A stretch of DNA of 64,000 nt, from NCBI GenBank assembly GCA_033439265.1, contig JAVTVX010000016.1:935001-999000 (forward strand), given 5' to 3'. The notes under the pieces are model-generated. The model saw nothing but the letters and a program-made list of their open reading frames with translations. It did no database searches and had not been told where the DNA came from. Both the position numbers and the translations under genes were made by a program. Shown here piece by piece: positions 10,946 through 22,500 of this stretch; position 1 is the first letter of the stretch; every line of letters starts with the position of its first letter. The DNA is from Dillenia suffruticosa. Lineage: Eukaryota > Streptophyta > Magnoliopsida > Dilleniales > Dilleniaceae.

Positions 10946-13900
10946 TTAAAACATAACATATACCTCTTTCCAACGCGCAAAATGGAATGAGTCATCTCCG
11001 ATACATACGTAGGGTAGGAGAGATAAGCGGGGCCAATACTCACCTCCCTCCTCTTCGCATTTGGGCTTTAGTTCTGTACAATTCCCGATACGTAACAGCA
11101 AAAGCGATGGAGGCAGTGCTTCCATCGGCAAAGACCGAAGCTTTGGGCAATCGTAGATCCAGAGTTCAGTGAGAGATGTGAGATTTAGGAAGACAGCGGA
11201 GGACAGGGACTCCAGATTTGAGAAATTTAGGATGCCGAGAGTGGTTAGAGTGGGAGGAAGGAGAGATTGAGACTCTTGTGCTGCAAATGGAAAGCAAACC
11301 TCATCTCTGAATCCCCCATCAATCCCCAAGTGTCTTAGAGAGGGCAATTTGTGGGGGGCCCACTCATCCCACATTTGCTTCTCCACCTTCTCGCAGTCCC
11401 CAAAAGCAAGGCATTGGAGGCTGGGAGGCAAACCCCCTTCAGGAAGGGACACTAGATTATCACACATCAGAACACACAGATGTCGAAGGGAAGTGAGCTT
11501 TTGGAGGTTACTGGGCAGGTATTTCAGATTCTTGCAATCTCTGATTACAAAAGCTGTGAAGTTGGGGGAGGGCAATCCAGTTTCTGGAAATGATTCTATG
11601 CTCTCACATCCATCTATTACTAAAACAGTGAGATGGGTACAGAGGCATTCCGGGAAGCTTTTGAGATTTGGATAATCCCAAAATTCAATACGGTTAAGGG
11701 AAGTGGGACCGGGTAGCATCTCACTGATCGACTCCAATTTTCTACAATTCCAAATCTTAAGCGTCTTAAGGGGGGAGGCCAGGACACAACTTGGAAATAA
11801 TTCAAGCGATCGACAATTGCTTATGTCCAACACTTGCAATTTACTGTTGCTGCAAATAATTCCATCTGGTAAAGTCCGTAGATTTTGGCACCGAGCAATG
11901 TAAAGCTCCGTAAGGGAGGTCGAGCAGTGCAGGCCATTTGAAATATCCTTGACACCTCTAAACCTTAGTTCACGCAGAGATGGAAGCATTGAAAGCACGG
12001 GGACCACCAACTCAGGGCAATCTCTCATTCTCAGATACAATAGTGACGTAATACCAACTGGGAGAGACCAATTAACCCATTTTGGCAAATTTTCAAACTC
12101 CAATGCCTTCAAGGATGGAAAGGGCCCACCCTGTGGAGAAGCCTCTCCGTATAACTCTCTTCCGATTGTTTCAATTTCTAACATGCCTTCAACTTTTAGA
12201 TCTTCCAACAGAGGCAGTTGGCCAAGTGATGGCAATGACTTGCATCTTTTGCAATTGACAAGAGAGAGTTTCACCAATTTTGAATATGAAGAATCCCCGA
12301 TCCAATTTGGAAGAGTCACGCCACCATAACCATTAATTACTAACTTTCTCAACATCTTGTGCGGTTCCAGTAAGTTAAGAACCTTCATTTGACTCTCTGT
12401 ATTTTCAAAGTTGCTCAAAATATCATACCATTCCAATTCTAATTGCTCAATATTTTTCTTATCTTTCAGATCAATCATAGCAACGTCATCAATATCCTTC
12501 ACTTTGTCTAATCTTGAAATCATAAGACTGCCTGTCAAATGATGCAATTTTTTTAACTCCCTCAAACGTAAAGTATCGTCTTCACCCACAGCAAACTTTG
12601 TTAATTTTCGAAGAAATTTCAAGGTAAGTACATGAGGTGGCAACTCTTGTAGTTTAGGTGTATCGGTGATATCAAGATGGCGAAGATTAGTAAGATCTAT
12701 CAATCTCAAGGGTAATTGTTGAAGATACCTACAACCTTTTAGTATCAAAGATTGTAAAGAGTGAAGACCACACAAAAACTCAGGTAAAATATGGATCTTA
12801 GTATAAGATAAATTGAGATATCGAAGATATTTTAGATCAGTCATTGAACTTGGCAACTCATGAATTTGATAGCAACTCAGTGAAAGCACTCTTAGGTACC
12901 TGAATTGTTGCAACAAATCATGTAATAACTTCTTGTTAATGAAATGACAGTTACCCATATCTTCAATCGACAATGCTATCAATGTTCGCAATCTTTTTGT
13001 ACTTTTGAGGGGTGTAAACTTCTTGTTGGGCTCATATACATCGCAAGGATATGACATATGACGGGCTGTTGCTGCATTTGTACTTGCATCCTTCACTTCC
13101 ATATCTTCCATCTTGAAGCAAACTTTTCCTATAAATACGTGAGCTAAATCATGAATAAGATCGTGCATAACAAATTTTGTTGTTTTGGAACTTGACTGTT
13201 GTAAAAGTGATCTTGATAATAGGTCTTGAAAATACTCATGACCTAAGTCTTCCATTTGCTTCTCCACATTTGGCTCCCCAAGAAATCCTTCTGCCATCCA
13301 TAACAAAATTAACTCTTCTTCGTCGAATTCATAATGCTTTGGAAACATTGAACAATATGCAAAACACCGTTTCAAATGGGAAGGAAGATAGTGGTAGCTG
13401 AATCCTAGAGCTGGAATAATCATTTTGCTTATCGAACTGGTCCATAATGAACTATCATACACTTCTTCCCACTTCACTAGATCTTGATTGCGCAAAAGGC
13501 TACCAAGTGTCTTGGCTGCTAAAGGCAAGCCATCACACCTTGGCACCAATTTTTCACCAATAACTTTAAGATTCTTGTGTGCACTAAAATCCTTGGCTCC
13601 TAGTGCATGTCGTACAAATATAGATAGACATTCACCGTATTTCAGTAAATTCAAATGATAAGTTGAAGTGTTGCATGTAATGGAGGCAACTCTCACACTT
13701 CGAGTAGTGACAATAATGGTGGATCCCGGGCGCCCTACTTTGAATGGAATAAATAAGTTTTCCCATTCTTGGGAGTTCTCATCCCAGATGTCATCTAAAA
13801 CAATTAGAAATCTTTGCCTAAAGATTTTCTCCTTTAATGTCTCTTGAAGGAGATTGAGATTATTAACATCACTTGCATGTCTGTCCACCTTCTGTAAAAT

Positions 13901-14698
13901 TGCTTTTGTTACACCAAAAATATCAAAGGTATCAGAAACACAAGCCCAAGCCCTCAGATCAAAATGTTGTTCCAGACTTTTGTGATTGTAGATGCATCTA
14001 GCAAGGGTTGTTTTACCAATGCCCCCCATGCCAACTATGGGTATAACGAGGGTTTTTGAGATAGGTGCTTCCTTACCTACAGAACCTTTCAGCATCTCTT
14101 GTTTGTTGATGATACGAGAGCCAGATCCTCCCATGCCAAACGCAGGATTCGCATGTGCTTCAGCTTCGGTGGTTTCACCCAAACCCATCAACTTGAGTAT
14201 TGCAAATACATCTTGTTCTCGGCCAACAACTTCAGAGGAGTCCAGCAAAGAGGTCGTCTCTGGCCTCTTATTGATTATGCTAGACCTGACTCGACACTTT
14301 GCTTCCAACCCCATGTCGCTCTTCTGCTCTTCAATGTCTTGAATTCTTGCTGTGATCTTCTTGATCAGAGGCAGCATGTCTAGCAATTCACTGCTGCTAG
14401 ATGCAGGATCTGATGAGGATTTGTTCTGTTGTTGCCGAGCTTCATGGTCGAAGTCATCCAGCGCATCTTCCGCATCATAAGCTAGGAGTAGAAGATCATC
14501 CAGCCACCTTTTCACTTCGATATCATTCATCTGCTTTTCTTCAGCATCACCTAGCACAAGCTTGATCTTCCGCAACATTGACCTCCATTTCTTGAGCTCA
14601 GATTCAAATCCCTCTTGAATAGCAAAGTTCATGAGCGGCCCAGGAGCCAACTTATCCAGTAGAGATTGAAGATAAGCAGCCAAAAGCGCATCTCCCAT
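10946..14698 (-). CDS. CC-NBS-LRR disease-resistance protein L1 (RPP13-like)
   Basis: A 1250-residue intracellular immune receptor of the CNL class, expected to sense pathogen effectors and switch between ADP- and ATP-bound states. An Rx-type coiled coil covers residues 1-90 ([10 protein letters not shown] is the EDVID-like motif). VVGRE is at 157-161. NB-ARC shows P-loop GMGGIGKTT (223-231), RNBS-A, kinase-2 FLIVLDDIW (297-305), [18 protein letters not shown] (390-393), RNBS-D CFAYCSMFPK (445-454) and MHD (511-513). LRRs run from about 600 to 1235. The start is the ATG in gccATGG; four codons upstream begin only at TTG. About 35 residues more than usual separate VVGRE from the P-loop. A 3' splice to 10653-10706 is likely (see that entry). 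All key residues are present, so it appears functional. Confidence 0.93.
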   Translation of the reverse strand: MGDALLAAYLQSLLDKLAPGPLMNFAIQEGFESELKKWRSMLRKIKLVLGDAEEKQMNDIEVKRWLDDLLLLAYDAEDALDDFDHEARQQQNKSSSDPASSSSELLDMLPLIKKITARIQDIEEQKSDMGLEAKCRVRSSIINKRPETTSLLDSSEVVGREQDVFAILKLMGLGETTEAEAHANPAFGMGGSGSRIINKQEMLKGSVGKEAPISKTLVIPIVGMGGIGKTTLARCIYNHKSLEQHFDLRAWACVSDTFDIFGVTKAILQKVDRHASDVNNLNLLQETLKEKIFRQRFLIVLDDIWDENSQEWENLFIPFKVGRPGSTIIVTTRSVRVASITCNTSTYHLNLLKYGECLSIFVRHALGAKDFSAHKNLKVIGEKLVPRCDGLPLAAKTLGSLLRNQDLVKWEEVYDSSLWTSSISKMIIPALGFSYHYLPSHLKRCFAYCSMFPKHYEFDEEELILLWMAEGFLGEPNVEKQMEDLGHEYFQDLLSRSLLQQSSSKTTKFVMHDLIHDLAHVFIGKVCFKMEDMEVKDASTNAATARHMSYPCDVYEPNKKFTPLKSTKRLRTLIALSIEDMGNCHFINKKLLHDLLQQFRYLRVLSLSCYQIHELPSSMTDLKYLRYLNLSYTKIHILPEFLCGLHSLQSLILKGCRYLQQLPLRLIDLTNLRHLDITDTPKLQELPPHVLTLKFLRKLTKFAVGEDDTLRLRELKKLHHLTGSLMISRLDKVKDIDDVAMIDLKDKKNIEQLELEWYDILSNFENTESQMKVLNLLEPHKMLRKLVINGYGGVTLPNWIGDSSYSKLVKLSLVNCKRCKSLPSLGQLPLLEDLKVEGMLEIETIGRELYGEASPQGGPFPSLKALEFENLPKWVNWSLPVGITSLLYLRMRDCPELVVPVLSMLPSLRELRFRGVKDISNGLHCSTSLTELYIARCQNLRTLPDGIICSNSKLQVLDISNCRSLELFPSCVLASPLKTLKIWNCRKLESISEMLPGPTSLNRIEFWDYPNLKSFPECLCTHLTVLVIDGCESIESFPETGLPSPNFTAFVIRDCKNLKYLPSNLQKLTSLRHLCVLMCDNLVSLPEGGLPPSLQCLAFGDCEKVEKQMWDEWAPHKLPSLRHLGIDGGFRDEVCFPFAAQESQSLLPPTLTTLGILNFSNLESLSSAVFLNLTSLTELWIYDCPKLRSLPMEALPPSLLLLRIGNCTELKPKCEEEGGEYWPRLSLLPYVCIGDDSFHFARWKEVYVMF

Positions 14699-16641
14699 GG
14701 CTAAAATCAATTGAGAAATAACAGCAAACAGAGGCTTACAAAGCAGAGAAAGAGAACGGAGACCACAAGAAAGAAGATAAGAAAGATTGGTTTGGGAAAG
14801 GTGTAATGGTTATTCACTCTCTTGCTCTTGAGTGCTGGGGCAAAGAACAAAGTACTCTTCTTGCTCAGTGTGCGTGTGTGTGTGTTTACGATCGAAATTA
14901 CATAAATGACCAAGTAGTCGTTACTGTGCGGAAGCTTCTAATTTCTGGAAATGTTAGGGGCCATATTCAATTAAAATTGGATCATATTTTCAATATAATA
15001 AATTATTGATATAATTAGAATTTTAGGATTTTCATTAAAAGGAAAGATGGACTTTAGTTGTTGAAGCAAAATTTGGAACACAATTGAGATTTTAAATAGT
15101 GCTTGATATAAATAGTATTACTGAAAATATAAAATAAATTGAGTTACGTGTGCAGCAGGCAAGGTAGGCCAACTTTATGAAGCACCTAATTTGCATATTC
15201 TGCTGTGTACCGATTTGAAAATATCGAAAATCAACCTCAATTAAAGAAGAAGAAGAAGAAGAAGAAGAAGATGTTGTGCACACATTAGTACTTCTCATGC
15301 TCTGAAGTTCAAAGAAGAAGAAGAAAATGTTGTGCACACATTTGTTACATAGATCCCTTTTCTAGTACTTCTCATGCTCTGAAGTTCATGCTTAAATACA
15401 TATCATAACATATATTTGAAACATCTTATTTACCACTAGTGTTTTGAAACAGAACATTTTACGATTATCCCACACCATCTACTTTCTTGGTAGCCTAAGC
15501 AATAATTTCTTTAACAAGAGTCTTAACATTGTACTTAGGTTGCTTGTTATCCCTGAGAAAACCTCTAACCCTTGAACATCTAACAAAATCATACACCGCC
15601 CTATCCCTTAGAGTACCTTAATTAAGAAAATAATATAATGAACAATTATTTTATTTCTCTCCGCAACTTGTTTCTTTCTCTCCTTCTCTTGCTAAGGTTC
15701 TCCCGCTCATGTCTCTTCCTTTCTCCATAGTCTGTGTTTCTCTCTCTCTCAATTCCCTCTCTAACTTCTCTCTATCCCTCTCTGGCTCAACATTTTTTGA
15801 ACCGCATAGTTAAAGCAAAAGATAAGTTCAGCTAAGCTTGGTGGCCTAGGATGTTGCCACCTAACTTCGTGTTCTACAGATCGATATGCATAAACTTACG
15901 CATAACTTACGCACATATTCATTGGTGGGGCCGTGCTGGTCCATATGTCGGGTCAAGTTAATGTCATGTTACAATCATATATGACTGAAACCTTGGTACA
16001 CAGCCATAATTTTGATACGAAGGATCACTTCTTTTGTTTTTTTTTTTTTTTGATATGTAGTTTTTGGACTTTGCCTTAATCATCATCTCTCCAAATTAAT
16101 GCAAACGATTTTATTCATGTCGACTTTGCAAATTCCAAAAAAAATTTCTTTCTATAACATGACACCATAAATTAAAAGACCGTTGAGCCTTAATCTTTTT
16201 TATACTAAAAACTCTTATTTTTTACTTATAAATTAGTATAGAAATAAAAAAATTAAATTTAAATAACAATGTGATAATTTTGAAATTGTAGCATTTGAAA
16301 TTAGTATAATTTTTTACTTCTCATCTTAATCTTTTAAAGCTTCCCCCAACTCCAATAATGCGATGGATATCAAAAATTGTAGCATTTGAAATTGATAATA
16401 GAAAAGCAATGCGAATAATCTTTTGTGATGTATTATGGGAAATTATAGATATCTTTAAAAAAAAAAAATTCTTTCAGCAGAAAAAGGCATGTACAAAGGC
16501 TCTAGTGTATATCCTAATAGGGTAAGAATTCTCTCATTTGTTATATAAAATGAAAGTAGAACAAAGTACAACAAAACATTCGAGAATATCATATTTAGTT
16601 TTACTTTTAAGAAAATTAATTTATTTTAATTTTTCTCAAAA
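14699..16641. other. L1 upstream region and A/B junction
   Basis: Directly upstream of L1, 14960-15060 matches the L3 upstream (45540-45640), consistent with a shared promoter. A (GAA)n microsatellite lies at 15244-15271. Beside it is a local duplication with the unit atgttgtgcacacatt...catgctctgaagttca at 15271 and 15328. The rest is AT-rich or CT-rich with a poly-T run near 16030. No gene is seen. Confidence 0.55.
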
Positions 16642-16770
16642 TTCCTAAGGACATTGAAACATGGGGCTCTGACCAGGGGAGAGAGATCGGAGGTTGGGGA
16701 TAGATCCAGCTTCCCCTACTCTATGCTTTGTACATAGTCTTCTGATGGAGTTCCTAATAGGCTTAGCATA
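16642..16770. repeat. Conserved block X, copy 2 of 4
   Basis: This is the same core as at 5121-5218, extended by a shared tail (tggagttcctaataggctta) that is also present at 37916 and, slightly shortened, at 56832. It precedes RGA-like fragment B1. Confidence 0.6.
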
Positions 16771-16969
16771 TATATATATAATTTTTTTAACTAGATTTTA
16801 TTTTTTGATACTAAATCATGTGCTAACAATTCAATATTCGTTAGGAAAACATAAAAATCCCAATGTTTTTGTTTTAGATTCATGGCAATTATATATCAAT
16901 CAAGTCTTTCTACACATAGACGATGATTTCTTGGGCATAAAAATCTCAATGTACTATGAGTTTGTGATA

Positions 16970-17515
16970 TTGTCCGGTGGTTTGACAAGTAGAATGCACC
17001 AAAAGTCGTACAGTAGCCTCATTATCTTAGTCTCTACCAATGACACTCTTAGGATGCACAAAAGAATGAGTTTGCCTCCTCTCCAAATTTATGATCTGGC
17101 TCTCTCAGATTGCTCTTTCAATTGGAACTAGTCTTTCTCAGCTGCAACTACATCCAATCTCTGCAGTATTGCCTCAAGTCTTTATAAGCAGTTTTATTAC
17201 CACAAGGCAGCCACTTCGGAGGAGAAGAAAGCACTTACTAGATTTTAGTTTCCGGCCCTGGGCTTCGTTGGACAAGTCATCTATCAGGATCGTACATAAC
17301 TACTGTAGGCTTTTCAAGCCAATCCTTGAGCTGATGGTTCTTCTGCTGCATCAAGGAGGACATTTTTTACAGTGGAAAGTATGCTGGAGAGCCTTTGATA
17401 ATCATTCTTGAGACGTGATATTAAATTTACATCGTTGTGGGAATTCTTGGAGGGCAACTGAACCCAGTTTCCTCAATATGCCAGTTGCAATGCTTAACAG
17501 AATTGTTTCAGCCAT
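16970..17515 (-). pseudogene. RGA-like CNL fragment B1 (CC plus linker)
   Basis: This is a paralogue of A1. A methionine at 17515 starts the coiled coil on the minus strand, and the reading goes through the CC into the NB-ARC linker. It ends at the same pre-P-loop breakpoint beside the phrase ggtggtttgacaagtagaatgca. Frameshifts and stops are scattered through it. It is non-functional. Confidence 0.7.
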
Positions 17516-18246
17516 TTTGCCCATTGAAAATATGTTAGCAAGTCTTACTTTCGCTCTTTTGACAGGGAAGGAAATGAATTATCACGCTTTCTTGCCACGC
17601 TATGTTGAGTTGGTACTCCTCTTGATTCACTAGTATTTTAGGCCTGAATGTTTAAATGGAAAATGTTTAAATGGAACAGTTCTTCAAGCTTATATCTTTG
17701 CACCAAATGAGGAAACTACTGTCTAGGCTGGTCCCCATATGATAAATATACCGTGTAATTTCCTCTGTGGAGTGCTTTTTTACTTACCTGTACTGTGAAA
17801 ATGTATGAGAGTACTTCCTCTGCTTTTTCTTCTACTTAAAATGGTTCCTATTAATCTCCATCTTTTCTGAAGTGCATAGGTTCTGCCTTGGGCCATTTTC
17901 TGACAACGAGAAAGTTGAAGGAGCTTTTAGATAGTAGGCATTGCATTAATGAATGTCTAAGATGGAAGAAGGCAAAACAAAAGAATATTAAAATTAATAT
18001 ATTATTTCCAATGAACCGCACTAGAACTAATTTTCTTGAACTAAAACCAGATTATAAAATACTAAAAAAAAAAAGAAAAAAAAAGATCAAGGGTCAAACC
18101 TGATATTGAGATGGAAACTCTGTGTTAGCAGGATTCTTTGATCTGTTTTAGTGTCTTAACGCACAAGAAATCCAATAACCTTTTTCAATTTGCTTTTGAG
18201 CTTTTGACCAAAATCTCTGAAGAGAGAGAATATACTAAGACTAAAA
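17516..18246. other. Spacer, copy 2
   Basis: A repeat of the 6066-6891 spacer, including the block near gcattaatgaatgtctaaga. It carries an A-rich run at about 18064-18085. No gene is seen. Confidence 0.55.
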
Positions 18247-19130
18247 TCAGATAGTATAAAAGTTGGATTTGTTCAACAAATTAATCAAAAAATTTGGGTT
18301 TTGGATGTAGGGACTAACCAAATTGAAATTGTTTGGTAGGGATTGGAGATTGACAGAAGCCCTGCAAGCATGAACGCCTTTGTCCTCTATCACATTCTCC
18401 AAATCTTCACAACTGAATATGCCAAGATGCTCAAGACAAGTAAGACTTTGTAAGCATTCTGGCAGTGACACCATCTCCTTTATCATTCAGTTGTCAGGGA
18501 TTTTAAATTGGGAAGGAACAGGAAGTTGAAGTTGAGGACAACGAAGAAGAAAGAAATGGAGCACTCGCCTGCTGCAGTAGCTTCCAGCTGACCCTCCATG
18601 TCCATTCTGAGTTCCTCAGTAAGTAGATATGGTGGCACCGATGAGAGATGTTGGCAAAATGGATATTGTTAAGAGTCTGCATCTGCTCCCTTCCCCCCCC
18701 ATCCCTTCAAATGCTGCATCCAACTAAGCTTGAGTTCTTCAAAGTTGTGGGAAATATGCTGCTTCTTACAACTCTGTTCTCAGGTGCCTTCAAATTTCCT
18801 ACCTCTTTTGGCAATTCTCTAAGATTAAAACATGTGTGATGGAGATCCCAAACCAGACAATCTCAACAAATACTGCGTGCCAGAAAATTTACTAAACAAA
18901 TGGTAATTCAACAAGAGTAACCAGAACAACAGGAAAAAGATGACAAGAAAAAGGACTTGGAGAAGAAACCCAAAAAGAAAATGGCACACCTGCTTTATTC
19001 CTAGCACCTCTGCTTCTCCCGCAACTTGCAAAAGCTACTTCTTAAGTAAAGACCAGGACTCTTCTTCGGATAAACCTTTTAACTTGCATAAGTTACTTGT
19101 TGTCATAGCTTATGCAACCTTTACAATATT
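18247..19130 (-). pseudogene. RGA-like CNL remnant B2 (part NB-ARC plus LRR)
   Basis: This is a paralogue of A2 that has lost everything upstream of RNBS-B. It keeps the C-terminal LRR piece (18486-18247, SLPECLQSLTCLEHL) and the junction region up to about 19130. There it breaks straight into the 3' flank of L2. The deletion removed the coiled coil, P-loop and kinase-2, so the two lesions shared by A2, C and D3 cannot be tested here. Confidence 0.7.
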
Positions 19131-19293
19131 GGTAATGTCATAAATCTCGTCAGAGGATGGAATTGACAATTTATGAATATTGGTAATTTAATATGGAGAA
19201 AACAAGAAAATTTCAGTGTCAAAACATAACATATACCTCTTTCGAAGGCGCAAAATGCTACTTTCCGATATTTTGGTATTAAGGCACAAAATG

Positions 19294-19353
19294 CTATGAG
19301 TTGAGCTCCTTCACAATTTCCTCCAATTTTTCTTTAACCGATGACTTGATGAT
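19294..19353 (-). other. Predicted second coding exon of L2
   Basis: The donor lies at 19610/19611 (AAAGAG|GTATAT) and the acceptor ends at 19354 (GGCATCAG|). The 257-nt intron has the same length as in L1. The exon reads IIKSSVKEKLEEIVKELNS, then TAG, in phase 0 with the L2 frame. It is kept open although L2 has an upstream nonsense codon. Confidence 0.45.
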
Positions 19354-19592
19354 CTGATGCCAACGGTAAAAGTTAAATTTCGAAAGGATGTAGAAGTTAA
19401 ATTATGTAATGTCTGATAAAAGTTAAACTATGAGCTATAAAAGTTAAATTGATCTATAATCTCTAATGAAAATGCACAAATGCAGGCACAGATAAGGGCG
19501 GGTAAATGTCATAAATCTCATTATTGGATGCAACTCACAATTTAAGAAAATTGGTATTCAATGTGAAGAAAACAAGAAGAGCAATTTCAGTG

Positions 19593-22500
19593 TTAAAACA
19601 TAACATATACCTCTTTCGAACTCGCAAAATGCATTGTGTCATCTCCAATACATACGTAGGGTAGGAGGGATAAGAGGGGCCAATACTCACCACCCTCCTT
19701 TTCGCATTTGGGCTTTAGTTCTGTACAATTCCCGATACGTAACATCAAAAGCGATGGAAACAGTGCTTCCATCGGCAAAGACCGAAGCTTTGGGCAATCG
19801 TAGATCCAGAGTTCAGTGAGAGATGTGATATTTAGGAAGGCAGCGGAGGACAGTGACTCCAAATTTGACAAATTTACGATGCCGAGGGCTGTTAGAGTGG
19901 GAGGAAGCAGAGACTGAGACTCTTGTACTGGAAATGGAAAGCAAACCTCATCTCTGAATCCGCCAACAATGGTCAAGTGTGTTAGAGAAGGCAATTTGTG
20001 GGGGGCCCACTCATCCCACATTTGCTTCTCCACCTTCTCGCAGTCCCCAAAAGCAAGGGATCGGAGGCGGGGAGGCAAACCTCCTTCAGGAAGGGACACT
20101 AGATTATCACACTTCAGAACACACAGATGTTGATGGGAAGTGAGCTTTTGGAGGTTACTAGGCAGGTATTTCAGATTCTTGCAATCTATGATTACAAAAG
20201 CTTTGAGGTTGGGGGAGGGCAATCCGGTTTCTGGAAATGATTCTATGCTCTCACATCCATCTATTACTAAAACAGTGAGATGGGTACAGAGGCATTCCGG
20301 GAAGCTTTTGAGATTTGGATAATCCCAAAATTCAATACGGTCAAGGGAAGTGGGACCGAGTAGCTTCTCACCGATCGACTCCAATTTTCTGCAATTCCAA
20401 ATCTTAAGCGTCTTAAGGGGGAAGGGCAGGACACAACTTGGAAATGATTCAAGCGATCGACAATTGCTTATGTCCAACACTTGCAATTTACTGTTGCTGC
20501 TAATAATTCCATCTGGTAAAGTCCGTAGATTTTGGCAGCGAGCAATGTAAAGCTATGTAAGGGAGGTCGGGCAGTGCAGGCCATTTGAAATATCCTTGAC
20601 ACCTCTAAACCTTAGTTCACGCAGAGATGGAAGCATTGAAAGCACGGGGACCACCAACTCAGGGCAATCTCTCATTCTCAGATACAATAGAGACGTAATA
20701 CCAACTGGGAGAGACCAATTAACCCATTTTGGCATATTTTCAAACTCCAATGCCTTCAAGGATGGAAAGGGCCCACCCTGTGGAGAAGCCTCTCCGTATA
20801 AGTCTCTTCCGATTGTTTCAATTTCTAACATGCCTTCAACCTTTACATCTTCCAACAGAGGCAGTTGGCCAAGTGATGGCAATGACTTGCATCTTTTGCA
20901 ATTGACAAGAGAGAGTTTCACCAATTTTGAATATGAAGAATCCCCGATCCAATTTGAAAAAGTCACGCCACCATAACCATTAATTACTAACTTTCTCAAC
21001 ATCTTGTGCGGTTCGAGTAAGTTAAGAACCTTCATTTGACTCTCTGTATTTTCAAAGTTGCTCAAAATATCATACCATTCCAATTCTAATTGCTCAATAT
21101 TTTTCTTATCTTTCAGATCAATCACAACAACGTCATCAATATCCTTCACTTTGTCTAATCTTGAAATCATAAGATTGCCTGTCAAATGATGTAGCTTTTT
21201 TAACTCCCTCAAACGTAAAGTATCATTTTCACCCACAACAAACTTTGTTAATTTTCGAAGAAATTTCAAGTTAAGTGCATGAGGTGGCAACTCCTGTAGT
21301 TTAGGTGTATCAGTGATATCAAGATGGCGAAGATTAGTAAGATCTATCAATTTCAAAGGTAATTGCTGAAGATACCTACAACCTTTTAGTATCAAAGATT
21401 GTAAGGAATGAAGACCACACAAAAACTCAGGTAAAATCTGAATCCTTGTATAGGATAAATTGAGATATCGAAGATACTTTAGATCAGTAATTGAACTTGG
21501 CAACTCATGAATTTGATAGGAACTTAGTGAAAGCACCTTTAAATACCTGAATGGCAGTAGCAAATCATGTAACAACTTCATGTTAATGAAATGATGATTA
21601 TTCTTATCTTGAGTTGGAAGTGCTAGCAATGTTCGTAATCCTTTTGTATTTTTGAGGGCTATAAACTTCTTGTTGGCCTCATATTGAGAGCGAGGATATG
21701 ACAAATGACGGGCTATTGCTATATTTTTATCTGCATCCTTTACTTTCTTATCCTCCATTCTAAAGCAAACTCTTCCTGCAACAATGTGAGCTAAATCATG
21801 GATAAGATCGTGTATCACAAATTTTGTAGTTTTGGAATCTGATTGTTGCAAAAGTGATCTTGATAATAGGTCTTGAAAATACTCATGACCTAAGTCTTCC
21901 ATTTGCTTCTCTGTATTTGGCTTCCCAAGAAATCCTTCTGCCATCCATAGCAAAATTAACTCTTCCTCATCGAATTCATAATCTTTTGTAAAGATGGAAC
22001 AATATGCAAAACACCGTTTCAAATGGGAAGGAAGATAGTAATAGCTCAATCCTAGAGCTGGATTAATCATTTTGCTTATCGAATCGGCCCATAATGAACT
22101 ATCATACACTTCTTCCCACTTTACTAGATCTTGATTGCGCAAAAGGCTACCCAGTGTCTTCGTTGCTAATGGCAAGCCATCGCATCTTGTTACCAATTTT
22201 TCACCAATGACTTTAAGATTTTTGTGTGCACTAAAATCTTCAGCTCCTAATGCATGTCTTGCAAATATGGACAAACATTCACTGAATTTCAATAAATTCA
22301 AATGATAAGTTGAAGTGTTGCATGTAATTGAGGCAACCCTTGCACTTCGAGTAGTGACAATAATGGTAGATCCCGGGCGCCCTACTTTGAATGGAATAAA
22401 TAAGTTTTCCCATTCTTCATAGTTCTCATTCCAGATGTCATCTAAAACAATTAGAAATCTTTGCCTAAAGATTTTCTCCTTTAATGTCTCTTGAAGGAGA

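Noticed and set aside
11949-12329. Plus-strand ORF of 126 codons, also at 20596 and 42540
   Set aside because: It is antisense to the LRR region of L1, L2 and L3 and open only because the coding strand is conserved. No start context or family similarity.
14699-14710. Four extra residues before MGDALL in L1 (also L2)
   Set aside because: The extension starts at TTG. The ATG at 14698 has a strong context and is where this family normally begins.
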